64,000 nt of DNA from Dendrocalamus latiflorus (GCA_017311315.1 CM029670.1:23711449-23775448), one strand, 5' to 3'; counted from the stretch's first letter, positions 32,841-44,400 are shown. Program-made: numbers and translations. Notes: a model not told the origin generated them from the letters alone.

Positions 32841-34245
32841 TGTTAATGATATGCCCTAAAGGTAATCATGGAGATAATTATATCACTTCTATGTTTTGAT
32901 CTTTTGAATAATATGTTATTTTGTCTCCTGAATAAATGTCTTTCATATTGATCAACATGTATGTGACTTGTTCGTGGAACTCTTTATTCATATTTTGATG
33001 TTATTCTAAATTATCCTTGATCTTATATGATTATGTAGGACAATTATGATTTACAGGTTAGCACATGTATTGCTTGATGATCATGTTTCATAGATCATGG
33101 TTATGGTGATATCAAATCAATAATGTGGACACATGTTAGAGAACATGGTGTTGGATTGCTGTCATGAGACACTACATGGATTGTTATATTCTTGAGTGTC
33201 ATTAGTTGGTCTCATACATAGTGTATGTACGATTCTTAGACCTGAGATCGCCATAGTTTTTTTACATATATAATAGTTTACTTAGGGGTTGCCAAACACT
33301 ACTCTATAACTGGGTGGTCATAAAGGTAGTTTTCGGATTTATTATGAAACATGTGGAGGAATGTGAGCAATCATGATGAAATTTAACCCACCTATATAAT
33401 GGGAGAGATATGTTTATGCCCCTTCATGTGGTTGGACTAAGGAAGTCCATGTCCATGACGAATGTAGTGGAGGAGTCAATCACAACTGAGTAATCCACTA
33501 AAGGTTTGAGTGAAGGATCGAGTTATCATAGGATGACACACTTCTCACCTTGAATTCGATCTGGTATCATGAGGCAAAGAGATCGCTATATAAGCACTAT
33601 ATAGGTTCATTTGATATGATTTTTATATATATTTGGGAGTCGTTATATCTTGCTAGGGACCACTACTGACTTATGGACCTATGGCCAAATATACATGAAC
33701 CTATATGGTTATACACTTAATGAGTCGAAACCATAAGGGTCCGGTTGGAGGTTCTCCAAGTAGGATATGATCTCTGCTCATATTGGATAAAGATCTAGCC
33801 TGAAGCTTTTCGAGTTGGATATGATATTTGAATCAGATAAGGATCCGATTGGAGGCTATATAAAGGGAGATGCGGGAGGCATTCCGAGATACACCTATCA
33901 AAATCCTAGTCGCCACCTCTCATAACCTCTTGCCATGCGTACTGGTGCTAGTACATCGATGCACAACATTCCATCCTGGATGTGTGGACCTCGGTAGAGG
34001 CATTGCTGCGACTATGGTGCTAATCGGGACAATCACGAGAAGGAGACGGTTGGCCAAAGGACGATCGACTACTTCCACTATATCGATACACACTTTGTTG
34101 AATCGGCCACTTCAACTCTATTTTCACTGCACCGTTTATTTAGTGGTAACGATATATGATATATGATCTCTTACTTACATGATTTCTTGGTTTACACGAT
34201 AGAAAATTTTAATCTGCGTTAGTGTAGCCTACCCATATCCCAACA
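32841..34245 (+). mobile_element. 3' LTR of the Tork-like element, 1405 bp
   Basis: It begins TGTTAATGATATGCCC right after a purine-rich tract and ends ATCCCAACA. A TATATAAA box at 33857-33864 is followed by GGGAGATGCGGGAGG. No partner LTR is present in the window, so boundaries rest on the TG...CA ends, PPT and pol end. Confidence 0.65.
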
Positions 34246-34762
34246 CCTTTCACCCCAAACAATTTTTATAAGAGCAATTTCAACCATATCATAGAATTTT
34301 AGTTACTTTATAGTCGGTAGTTTGGTGTATGTGATGGCCAAATGTGCAAGTTGCTCTTCAATGAGCATTTTTTTATCGAGTTTTGTGTTCTAGGTGGAGC
34401 ATGCCAAATTCCATGATATGAGTTCTTAACTTCTATCTAGTGTTACAGGTGATATTTTGGATTATGCCATTCGACAATTAAGCATTTGTTTCAGGAGGTC
34501 AGTTGCACGGACTCAATCTTTACTAGGGTTATGAGTTGTTAAAGACCAAGATTTGTTCATCTACTTTGTTGATAGCTGTGTGTGTTAGACCTGCTTGTGA
34601 TTTGCTCAATTTTGCTTTGCAAGAAGCGTTTGGATAAGGTTGTTCCGGTCTTTCTTGTTGAAGATTAGTCCAAGGGACTTTTGAGGCACAAGGTATGGTG
34701 ATGAAGACTTTGAGCAGATTTGATATTTGGCTATAGGAGTGAATTTGTCTTAAGGTAGAGAT
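34246..34762 (+). other. 3' interior of element R
   Basis: No gene. It ends with purine-rich AAGGTAGAGATAG directly before the R LTR, a plausible polypurine tract. Confidence 0.45.
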
Positions 34763-35101
34763 AGTTAAAGTGTGATCCAAATTTGTCATCTTTTTCGGTC
34801 GTACACTACGCCAGATGTGGCACCAAGCGGTGCATGCGCTAAGCTGTGTTAGACGTGGCAATAGCAAGCGTATCCGACTCTGATTCAGTTTTCTTCTCTG
34901 TTAGTGACTCTTATTCCCTAGCCTATATATGTACCCCTGTAGTCACGTGGTTGAGATATGTTGAATCTTTTTGTGCGTGTAATTCTCTTCATATGGTGAA
35001 TTCCATCTTTGTGTGTTTGTGGTTTTCCTGCAAGGGTTTCCACATTAAATTCTTATCTCCTACTCTTTGATTATCTTTTATTTTACCGTGCATTTATAAT
35101 A
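34763..35101 (+). mobile_element. 3' LTR of element R, 339 bp
   Basis: AGTTAAAGTGTGATCC... aligns with the reconstructed left copy through GTATCCGACTCTGATT and ends TTTATAATA. The first base pair of the LTR is mutated (AG instead of TG). A short third match to the LTR start (GTTAAAGTGTGACCCGAATTTG in part) lies at about 36439. Confidence 0.65.
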
Positions 35102-35307
35102 GTCCCATTAACTCTTCCGCACCTCAATTTCAGCTGCACATCATTGGAGAACCGTTGCCATAGGTGCCCTTCTCTGCCGCCTTGGGGTCACCATTGCTAG
35201 CCCACTCCGGTAGGCCTACATCCCTATTTTCTTCAAAATTGTTCTACTATTTCTCCCCAGATGCTCATCCCCCTCTCGTTCATCCATTTCCTCCACTACA
35301 ATGAAAT
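35102..35307. other. Spacer between R and the foldback repeat
   Basis: Nothing recognisable; a CT-rich stretch at 35220-35300. Confidence 0.4.
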
Positions 35308-36394
35308 CTCCTAATGAGGATCTGGAATGAATAGACACCTATTAGAGCTAGAGAGGGAGGTGAGGGAGGTCAGCTCAAGAGGAGTAGACAAGATCAATGA
35401 AGTTTCAGTGTTTGCAGTCTTGTGCACAAAAGTTCATAAAGTTTGCGGCACCAATTCTGAGGATTCCAATGCACAAAAATTAGATATTTGGAAAGATTAT
35501 GAAGTCTAATTTTCAACGTATCAGATCTCATGTGATTGGAGTCTTCTACAAAATGTTATGGCACTTCAAAGGCATGCTGCACAGGCTATGTCGAGCTACG
35601 CGCACAAATTACCAAACATGAAGAATCCATGATTTGTATGACATGTTTGAGTGATATCCAAATATTCCATGACTTTCCAAAAGTTTAGAAGACTTGCTTT
35701 TGATTTTAATCATGGAATTCATGTCGTACCAAAAAAGAAAATTGAGGATAAGAATATTCGGATCATACTCAAATTTGGTTTAGTTTGTTTGGGATATTGC
35801 GGTGAACGCAGAATGAATCTGAGGTTGTAGACTTATCTATGATGTGCTACTTGGAATAATCTTTCTAACGAGTCCAAGATCACCTAAATCAGACTCTGTT
35901 TACAAGAGATATGGACACTTAAAACTGGCCTTGCTAGCTGTCCCGAACCAAATCTAAGTGTGATCCAAATGTTCTTATCTTCAATTCCCTTGTTTGGAAT
36001 GACTTGAATTCTGTGATTAACATAAAAAGAATGTCTCCTCATGTCATGGAATAGCTGGATATAACCCAAACATGTCATACAAATCATGGACTCCTCATGT
36101 TTGGTAACTCAAGTGCGTCGCTCAGGATAGCCTACACAGTATGCCTTCCAAGTAACATAGCTTTTTGTACAAGACTCCAAATCATGTGAGGTTTGATCTG
36201 TTGGAAGTAGACTTCATAATATTTTCATATATCTAATCTGTTCACAATGGAATCCTCAGAATTTGTGCCAAAAACTTTATGAACTTCTGTGGATAGAACC
36301 GTGAGCATCAAAACTTGATTAATCTTGTCTACTCCTCTTGAGCCGACCTTCCTCTCTAGCCCAAATAGGTGTATATCCACTGCATATCCTCATC
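35308..36394. repeat. Large imperfect inverted repeat (foldback) with ~470-bp arms
   Basis: The left arm (about 35308-35785) and right arm (about 35942-36394) are reverse complements along their length, around a spacer of about 155 bp. Anchors: CAAGAGGAGTAGACAAGAT at 35377 pairs with ATCTTGTCTACTCCTCTTG at 36325, and CCATGATTTGTATGACATGT at 35628 pairs with its complement near 36070. Arms carry scattered mismatches and small indels. No transposase or terminal repeat is evident. It could be a foldback element or an inverted duplication. Transcription through it would yield a long hairpin RNA. Confidence 0.85.
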
Positions 36395-36800
36395 ATCTCC
36401 GCCATGCATAAAAATCGCCATTGCCTTCGCTGTCACCGGTTAAAGTGTGACCCGAATTTGTGAGATGATGTGGAGGCTAGCCCATAGTGTGTGATGAGCG
36501 TTTGATTTTACTTATGATTTGTTGAGAACGTTTAAGTTTGAGTTTGTGTAATTTTCTCTCTATTTTTTGCTATTAGGTAGACAACGGTCTAACCGGACTG
36601 TGGAGGCAGTCTAACAATTGTGCTGGAGTGGTCAAACCGACTGTGGCAGTGGTTTGACAAGCGGTTCAGTGTGACTGGCCATGAGAGTGGTCTGACCAAA
36701 AATGTGGTGCTACCAATTTTTGGTTGGTGGTACGTTTATTCCATATAGGCGTTTATTGCGTTGTGAGGAGTTTTTGAGAGTGATGTGACAAGCCATATAA
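36395..36800. other. Degenerate repeat sequence before the solo LTR
   Basis: It holds a short match to the R LTR start (36439) and, at 36570-36720, diverged GGTCTAACCGG, GTCAAACCG and GTCTGACC motifs. These look like decayed versions of the palindrome clusters in the Sirevirus LTRs. Not assignable further. Confidence 0.4.
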
Positions 36801-37854
36801 TAACAGCCCAGGTTTTTATAAAAATAAAAATAAATAAATAAGTAAATAAATAATATTAAAATAAAAGTCTGAATTAAAATAAGTATTTCTATTGCCTAAA
36901 TTTTATTTTGGATTTGCCCTGGATTTCTGTTTTTGAAAAAAAACTAGATTTAAAAAGTATTTTAGTAAAACCTAACAATATTATAAAATAAAATGATATT
37001 TTGATTTTCTATAAAAATCCTAATTTAAATTAATTATTTGGATTTATTTGGCTTTTATTTGGATTTTTTGAGTTTTCTGGAGTTTTAAAATCTATTTTGA
37101 AATTAAAAAGTATTTTAAGTATAAAAATCAAATACCAACATTAGTTGGAAATATTTTTATTAAGTCCAAAATGTCTCCAGGAAGTTCTTTGAATTTGTCT
37201 GGAAATTTGGAAGTTATTTCATATTTTTTTGAGCATTATTGAATTTTCTGGGCCTTTCTGAAAATCTTAAAATCAGAAATAAAAATTAAAATCTCTCGTC
37301 TCCCCCTCCGGCCGCCACGCGGATGGCTAGATACCGCCCACGTCACTGCCCTCCCTGTCGTCCACCAGCCCCGCCTTCCCCTCCCCTCGGGCCGACACGT
37401 GGCCGGCCCGATTCACGCCACGCCACCCACCCGGCCGATCTGCCCCGTCCCTTCCCACTTGAACTTGTCACCGCCCGATCCACTCCGCGCCCGCATGGCT
37501 TCATCCCCGCCGCCCGCGCTTCCCTTCCCCTCTCTCTCTGACCGCGCAACCCCACCTGTCGACGCGCCTCCACTCTCCTCCTCTCTCGCAGACCGCGGGG
37601 CCCGCGTGTCAGCTTCGTCTTCCCCGCACGGCCTTCTCCCTCCTCGTGCCGCCCCTGTGCCGCAACCGTCTCCGGCCATCTCGCGCCCACCCTCCCTTTC
37701 CGTGCGCGTGCCACCCACCTCCCCCACTTCCCCCTCCTCTTCCGCACGACCCGCACCCCACGCGCCCACCTTCTTCCCCCATTTCGCGCCGGCCACCCGT
37801 AACCACCTCCCCACTCCGGCGACGAATTCCCGCGCCGCCCATTTCCCCCACCCC

Positions 37855-37860
37855 TATAAG
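37855..37860 (+). promoter_or_regulatory. Putative LTR TATA box
   Basis: CCTATAAGAACCCCC lies in the GC-rich part of the solo LTR. Confidence 0.4.
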
Positions 37861-39810
37861 AACCCCCCCCCGAGTTACCTCATCCCTCGCCCCACCTCGC
37901 GCTACCCCTCTCCTCTCTCCGGAGCCCCCGAGCGCCCCGGCACCGTGCGCCTTGCTCGCCGCCGCCGCCATCAAGTTCGGCGAGCAATCGCCGTTGCTTC
38001 GAGCCTCGCTGCGCCTCGCCATTCCCACCACCACCTTTGCCGCACCCGTGCGCACCTCGGCCGCCGAAACGCTGAAACGCCGTCCCCGCCGAAGCCCGAG
38101 CTGCGCCGCCGCCTCACTGTCGCCGCCGGCCACCTCCGCTCATTGCCGGACCCCGCGCCAGGTACCGTCGAGTTCCCTGCATGCTCCTCCCTCTTTTCCG
38201 ACCGTCGCTGCTCACCGCCGGCCACTGGTGCGCCGCCGCCGTCGTAGCCCCAAGCTGCCTCCGGCCGGCGCCGCCTCGGGTGCTTGCGTGGCAGCTGGTG
38301 TGGCGCCGCCAGCGCCACGTCGGCGCCATCCGGCCCCCCTCTGCCCCGTCATACCACGCATGCGGCCATGCCACCTCGGCCCCCTCCTAATTCCTTGGGC
38401 CCGGTCCATAGACCCGGGGCCCACCTATCAGCCTTGTCCGAAGGTGCTGACATCATGCTAACGCCATAATCCGAATTTCCAGTTGAAAAATAATTCGGCT
38501 GAAAAGAAATTCAATGCTAACATCATAAATCCCATTTTCCTTTAGAAAAATAATTCCAGAAAATTTCTTTTTCCTTTTTCCCTGATTTCAAACTTCCTAG
38601 AGTCCGTTCTTCTTCATCCTAACTCCGATTGAGCCCTTTCAAATTTCTAAATTCATCAAAAAGTTCCCTATATCCATTTCTGGCCTAAATTCAAATATTT
38701 GAAGTCAATTTGAATTTATTTGAATTTGGTGGGTTATTTTCACGTGTAGACTTCGACGATTCGGGAAAATTCTTCTACAAAGATTCACACCAATTTGGAG
38801 AGCAAGGCAAGTCACACTCCTTGATCATGGTGATACCAGTTTTTAAACTAAAATTATGTTGTTTTAAATTATTCTGCATGCATATTTTAATTCAACGTAT
38901 TTCAATTCAGTTTTAAATTTAGTTATTACCTACTTGTTATCACCTCCTTTGATATTGAATTTCCCTGATACCTTGCCACCCTAGAGAAAAACTCTAGTTA
39001 ATACACTAGTATTGGCTAGAGAATATTATATCAAATGCTTAGACCTGGTTAGTTATAATATTTGGTTTTAGGATACCTTTTCACATAAAATGATAAGCTT
39101 TTTAAAGCTACTCTTGACTTTGGTGAGTCAAGGAGTTTATGAAATATTTTGAAAACAAAATATTAAAACTGGTTTAGACTTAGGCAATTGGTTAGATTGG
39201 TGGGTGCAGGCATGCCCTGTTGGTTGGAGCCGCAGGGTTGACTGTCGTGCACAGGGGTACGTGGTTGAGCCTAAGTCAAGTAAGGACCGGTCTGTGAGCT
39301 ACTGTTGCAAAGCCCTATCGTACTACCACATGGCTGGTATGGGACAGCCCTGGCTGAATAATTTGTGAAGTCCCAACCTGAGTCAAGTCATAGGTTGAAA
39401 GTGGGTGTGGTTGGTGCCATGAGAAGTCCCACTTGGGTGTGAGCGTGGTTGTAGCCATGAGAAGTCTCACTCAGGCTCAAGAGGGGGTCCCGGTCTGGTG
39501 GATTCCTTACTGGGGTGAAACCTTAGAGTTGGCTTGGCTAGGTTGAAGGCTTTGCATTGTAAAGGCCTTGTCACGACTCCTTGCCGCACACCTAAGGAAG
39601 TGTGTAACTCGCGTGGCACAAAAGGATAATCGTGTCTTATGGGTAAAGCTGTACAACCTCTGCAGAGTGTATAATCTATCCTGGATAGCCGTGCCCACGG
39701 TCATGGGCATGCCGAGTAAAAGTTTTTCATGGATTAGACTTTGTTTTTCAGAAATGATTTTCGAAAACCTTATGGATGGATGCAAGCCATGAGAGATTGA
39801 AAACGTGTGG

Positions 39811-39900
39811 ATGGATGGAATCCATACGAGTTTTTGGTAAGCTTGTGAATGGATGGAATCCACGAGTGTTTGGAAGCATGTGGATGGATGGAATCCTTAT
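39811..39900. repeat. Short degenerate repeats, GGATGGATGGAATCC
   Basis: Three copies with spacing of about 35-37 bp (39814, 39851, 39886), inside the solo LTR. Confidence 0.75.
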
Positions 39901-40875
39901 GTGATCTTTTGGAAAAGATGGTCCGGGTGGGATGCCCGTGGATAGGTCGGTGTTTGGTCGGAGCCTGCATTGACGACATTATTTTCAATTACAAGTACTA
40001 TTTTATTTATTGTATTAAATTCAGCAATTTCAATCTATCTACTGTATTTCTTTAAAATGCTGTTTTATGCAAAATAACCCTATAAGCCTTGTATTGAAGT
40101 CTTTATCATTATGATGCATTTTCTCCGTGTGATTTGCGGAGTACAAGTTTGTACTCACCTTACAATCTCCATATAGAGGAAGATGACATCAACTACGGTG
40201 AAGATCTGGACGAGTAGGCCGCATCTTACTATCGTTTGTCTGTGGGCAGGCTTGGGCTTCGCTTTTATCAGTTTGCTTCCGCAGTTCTTTGCTTTATTTA
40301 TTTTGCCAATGAGCGTTGATGCAAGACTTGGCCATAAGGCCGTACTCTTTTATTTAATATAAGAAGTCATTTGTGCTTGGTATTTATCTTTGTTGTCACT
40401 GTGTGCACTAGCTGATCCTGGACTAGTGCGATTTACACAGAGGATTCTGGAGTCGTTACTCCGGGTTCCGACAATCCATCTGACAAGTTTTTCATCCTAA
40501 CCATGGAAAATCAGTTTTCTTTGTAATAGAACTAACTCAAGTAAATTCCCATTGTTCGAACAGTTTACACTTTGCAGACTTTGCACACTTTGCCCATGTT
40601 TTTCATAGATATCATAGCTATCTATATCTATTAAGAAACTTGCTAATTGTTTGATGAATTTTTTAGCTTCAGTCTCGAACATGGTGCAAGTTGTTGTTGC
40701 ATTTGAATCGCTTATCTTTAGCTTAAGTTTATACCTGCAAATAATATAAAAATTTACGTTAGTACAAGACAAATTAGTATCAAAATAATAATGTATACAT
40801 TATCAAATTTACATTGGAGCTGTCTTCTTAGATTCTTTTCCACATTGGGACAATTGAAGCAGCTGCCTTCCTTCT

Positions 40876-40959
40876 CCACCTTTTTGCTGCATATAACGCA
40901 TCCTATGTAGTACCATTCCACCTTTTTGCTGCATATAACGCATCCTATGTAGTACCATT
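40876..40959 (-). repeat. In-frame 42-bp tandem duplication in the zinc-ribbon exon
   Basis: Two identical 42-bp copies start CCACCTTTTTGC at 40876 and 40918. On the minus strand this repeats 14 codons, EWYYIGCVICSKKV, so the first CxxC knuckle occurs twice without breaking the frame. Confidence 0.9.
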
Positions 40960-41351
40960 CGTCTATCGTATTAACTGATTTGATTGTTGCTTAGTATAGA
41001 ACTTTTCCTGTTGATGATAAGATGACTAAGCACATGAATATTTGTAACAAACCAATAGATAGAAGTAAAAAAAATATTAAATACCTATTTTTCAGATTCA
41101 TATGTAAGTTCAGTTATTTTTTGTAGTGTTCTCCTATTGTAGAGCATTTGTTCTTCAATTGTTCCTTTCAAGTGGCCTTCAAGTGTCTATCCTCAACAAT
41201 ATTTTCTTGAGAAGAATACCTACTCGTATGTACACAAATACTCACATTAAGTAACATGTATATGATAGCAAAAGAAGGTTTGTATGCTATCATAATAAAA
41301 ATTGTACCTCTTTCGATGTTTCTTGTTTCAGGAATATCCAAGTCAATATAA

Positions 41352-41919
41352 GGCCCTGTTTGGCACAGCTCCATCAACAGCTTCATGAGCTATTGTGAGT
41401 TGTTTTTTGCCAAACACCCTTTTACAAACAGCTTCATGGATGAAGCTCCTTAAATCATGCTCTCACAAGGGAATGGGGTGGGGTGAAGCTGAAAATAGTA
41501 GCTTTTCACAGCTCTCTCCCTCAGGCTCGCAGTTCTAGGAACCCACTGCCCTTGTAGTTGACAGAAATTACAGCACTTTGCCACTGGGTCCCCACGCCTG
41601 TTTCCTCTCCTCCCGTTCGCACTTCTCTAATGATTTTAATTTTTTTATTTTAATTTTTTAATTCATACTCATTCAAATATATTATTTTTTTTAATTCATA
41701 TGATCATATACAAACATACAACTCCAAATGTTAGAAAAATCAGGTAGACAGGGGCATCTTGGACAATTGCCCTCTTTCAGCCATGCATAAAGCTGTTGGT
41801 GAAGCTGTTTTGCCAAACAGTTTTCCAAAACAGTTTTAGCTTCACCGGTAAAGCTGCTCGTGAAGCTGAAACAAAAAAAACAGCTTCACTAGTGAAGCTG
41901 AGCTGTGCCAAACAGGGCC
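41352..41919. mobile_element. Tourist-like MITE (568 bp) in the RPA-like pseudogene
   Basis: Termini GGCCCTGTTTGGCACAGCTC and the exact inverse GAGCTGTGCCAAACAGGGCC. TSD TAA at 41349-41351 and 41920-41922. Many internal GAAGCTG/CAGCTTC motifs flank an AT-rich centre. TIR and TAA duplication match the Tourist/PIF-Harbinger type. It splits a coding block of the RPA-like pseudogene. No transposase. Confidence 0.88.
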
Positions 41920-42350
41920 TAAACCTTGGTTGAACCTGTGGATGATAGCCAATATTCTACATGTAGATAATCATAATTTTTGTTCATAATAAAACATGTT
42001 CGTATGAAAAATGTGATGATTTTAAATAAGAACTATACTTTCGAATTTTCTTACGGTCGTGGATGTTACTATAACGACATGTCCTGAAGAATCTTCATCA
42101 ATTAATTTAACCTTCTCACCCCATAACCTGATATTAACTCTTCCATCCCAGCGTATGCCAAAATTTTACAATATTTGCAAACAAAACTTGTACAAAATAC
42201 TTTTTTTTAAACTCACTCAATCAGTAGCATAATATCATGAATTTTGCTAATCCCATGACTTGTTTGGGTTTCCTTGATCTGTCCTACGTAAGATGCAAAT
42301 CCAATAATGTCTGCCGCACCTGTCTGGTCCGATCGTTTAGCGGCTCTTGG

Positions 42351-42977
42351 AAAATGAAGTATTGATAATTAAATAGATGTGGTCATTTAAATGATAGATC
42401 CAAATTATATGGGTTGATATTTAATATATGTTTCTAGTATCTATTTGATCCCATCACATAAAAAGAATTTGACATGATATTTTTCTTACATAAAAAGTCG
42501 AGGAAATCAAATTATCATTTTTTTGTACAAATGAATTATGACAATATGCTAACATTAAATAATTGAGATGAACCATAAAAATGCATTTGCATCTGACATA
42601 GAAATGCAATTCTTTTTGCTAATTCTCTTATGTATTGAAACTATTACCCATATAAAGGAAGAACTAAAAAAGAATCAGAAATTCAATTTGCAAGTGTTTG
42701 AGATTTTACCAATATTAGAAAGCAGTCACTGTATTATAGGAGTTGATAAGAAACGCACATCAAAATCCTTGCAACATACACACGTCGATTAAAAAGAACA
42801 TGGACTTGCACAATATATATAACCAATGTAAAAAATTTGAAATTTGATTGAAATTTTTGGATTGGTACCATTAACAAAAGGAAAAGATGGTAGACAGCAC
42901 ATTTAGGGCATCTCCAATAGTACATGTCAACTGTCGGTTAGCAACGCCATCTAAGATTTGTAAATGAGGTGGATGAG
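42351..42977. other. AT-rich sequence upstream of the RPA-like pseudogene
   Basis: No clear exon; N-terminal RPA domains are not recognisable. GGGCATCTCCAATAG at about 42905 resembles a MITE end whose other end is missing, cut off by the LTR start at 42978. Confidence 0.4.
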
Positions 42978-44400
42978 TGTAACATCCTAAATTTCCGATG
43001 TTCAAAATTGCGAAGAATTTAAAATTTTTATTTTCATCTTGTCGGCATTTGAAATTTTTGTCAAAATATTATTTGGGTTTTCTCGAGTTTTGTGCTGAGT
43101 GAAATAATAATCGAAAATAATTCTCAAGTACAAATAACAATCATGACAACAAAATATACAAAATAATTTAATGTGAGTGTAAACTCCAAAAACCTAAATT
43201 CAATTTAATTCATTAAAATAAGCCATGAGCCCAAATGGGCCGACAAAACCAAGTCCAAATAAATGAAGTCCTTAATATTAGCCAATTGCAAAATTTAAAA
43301 AGGATCTAGAACAACACTTCAATCTTAGTTTAAATTCCAAGTCAAGGTTCTCTTAAATCCAAATTGAAAACCAAAATCCAGAAATCAAATTGACCCAAGA
43401 ACTCACACTCAGATTTAATTTTGAGTTTTTTGATTGGAAATAAAATTATAAATGTGAATTCTAAAATCTTGCCTAAGCATTTCCTCTTTCCCCTTTTCTC
43501 ATTTCCCTTTTTCTCCTTCTTTTCACTACCCGTGGGCCCGGCTTTTTCCTCTCTCTTTCTTCTCCTTCCTTTTCCTTCTCTGCTCTCTACTCTCTCTTCA
43601 GTGCTCAACCAGCCTACCCCGCCTACCCTACACGCAGCATGTCACCCCGACCTTATCTCCCACACGACTGATAGCATCAGCTTGCCATGCCCTGTAGCAC
43701 GTCATGCCATGTCCTGCCCTCGCCACGGCCATGCCTCCCACGTCGCAAGCACGTCCGTGCCCATGCCCTACTTTTGTCGCATCACCATCCCCTCGCCATG
43801 TCCCTGCGTGCCCTCCACTGGCGCCATGCTTGCAACCACATCGCGTCGGCATCATGGCCACGCCTGACCATGCCATGCCCTATTGAGTGGTTAACAAGCA
43901 TAACACCCTCCACAGAGCTCCTCCCTCGCGCTATAAATAGCCCCAAGCCACCACTATCTCCAAGCCATCTTCACATTTTCCCTTCATCCTCTGAGTAGCT
44001 CATGCAAGCCCTGAGTGTTAGCCACCGCCGTGGCCCTCAGCATTCCCTCCGTTCTAGCCATCTTCTCCCAAATTTGGTCATGTCATGTCATATTCCTAGG
44101 TGCATCCTACTCCCCCCTCCTAGTTAACTGCAATTCCGTTCTCCATCCCTCACCGTGCTGACCTTCTTCTCCCCATTAGGACGACGCCTCCTCCCCTATT
44201 ACCATTGTGACCTTGGTTGTCCTAGACCTGATTCCTCTGAATTAGAGCATCCCTGTGCCATCTCAAAGCTGTCCACGACACCACCCTCGACTCCCCATCA
44301 CCTCAGCTCACCATCACCGCCGGCCTACCCGTGCCGCCTCCGGCCAACGGTGCCAGCTAGCCTTGGCTACTCCCGGCCACCACCAACCACATGGTAAGAT
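42978..44400 (+). mobile_element. Chromovirus-like LTR fragment, plus strand
   Basis: It starts TGTAACATCCTAAATTTCCG, a typical LTR start of Tekay-type gypsy elements. AT-rich U3, then pyrimidine-rich and GC-rich leader with a clear TATAAATA box at 43932-43939 (CTATAAATAGCCCC). The 3' end is not identified and no PBS is found, so the right limit is arbitrary. Frames in the leader (for example 43421-43867) have no domain. Confidence 0.45.
43932..43939 (+). promoter_or_regulatory. Putative LTR TATA box
   Basis: CGCTATAAATAGCCCCAAG, a strong TATA match at the AT-rich to GC-rich transition. Confidence 0.5.

Larger units (their letters stand above)
29730..34245 (+). mobile_element. Decayed Tork-like Ty1/copia element, 5' truncated
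   Basis: Coding homology runs from mid-gag to the end of RNase H (to about 32818), followed by PPT-like AGTGAGAGAT and a 1405-bp 3' LTR. The 5' LTR, PBS and gag start are absent. RT is also internally deleted. Sequence character differs from the Sirevirus copies. The assignment to the Tork/Tnt1-type lineage is from protein motif recall and is tentative. It appears nested inside element R. Confidence 0.75.
23344..35101 (+). mobile_element. Element R: LTR retrotransposon split by nested insertions
   Basis: Two related LTR copies frame this block. The left copy is 23344-23392 plus 28344-28635 (341 bp after removing element B and its TSD) and the right copy is 34763-35101 (339 bp). The left is followed by a degraded Met-type PBS and the right is preceded by purine-rich AAGGTAGAGATAG, so orientation is plus. 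The interior holds no coding region clearly its own: a GC-rich leader, a MITE and a decayed Tork-like copia with its own LTR. Flanks are ATCTC on the left and GTCCC on the right, sharing three of five bases, so a TSD is not demonstrated. Confidence 0.65.
36801..40473 (+). mobile_element. Probable solo LTR of a chromovirus-like (Tekay-type) gypsy element
   Basis: The block begins TAACAGCCCAGG and ends GGGTTCCGACA, ends typical of long chromovirus LTRs in grasses. AT-rich U3 sequence gives way to a GC-rich leader (37300-38460) with a TATAAG box at 37855 and runs of C. The later part has GGATGGATGGAATCC repeats (39810-39900) and a region reading GTACTCACCTTAC near 40150. No PBS or pol adjoins either end and I find no matching TSD, so boundaries are approximate. 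Long frames in the GC-rich part (for example 37399-38247) are compositional. Confidence 0.5.
40497..42350 (-). pseudogene. Replication protein A 70-kDa subunit-like (RPA1) pseudogene
   Basis: Minus-strand exon-like blocks match the single-stranded-DNA-binding OB folds of RPA70. First: a domain-B segment with DIIGFASYVGQIKE (about 42350-42227). Second: VNIRLWGEKVKLID and VVIVTSTTVRKF (about 42155-42040). Third: a block ending LDIPETRN, split by a Tourist MITE (about 41960-41920 and 41351-41310). Fourth: EEQMLYNRRTLQKIT (about 41170-41085). Fifth: a C4 zinc-ribbon exon with WYYIGCVIC and SCFNC (about 41007-40810). Sixth: YKLKLKISDSNAT (40734-40497) after acceptor TTTGCAG. A frameshift precedes the zinc ribbon and a stop follows TYESEK. 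It may be a host gene relic or a Helitron-encoded RPA; no Helitron helicase is seen. Confidence 0.65.

Noticed and set aside
37399..38461. Pro/Arg/Ser-rich ORFs of 270-280 codons
   Set aside because: Overlapping frames in the GC-rich leader of an LTR. No domain, and similar frames on the other strand.
36784..40478. TSD for the chromovirus-like solo LTR
   Set aside because: Flanks TATAA/ATCCA (and alternative boundaries) do not match, so no duplication is claimed.
43421..43867. 148-codon plus ORF
   Set aside because: Starts in pyrimidine-rich LTR sequence and runs through the leader. Compositional.
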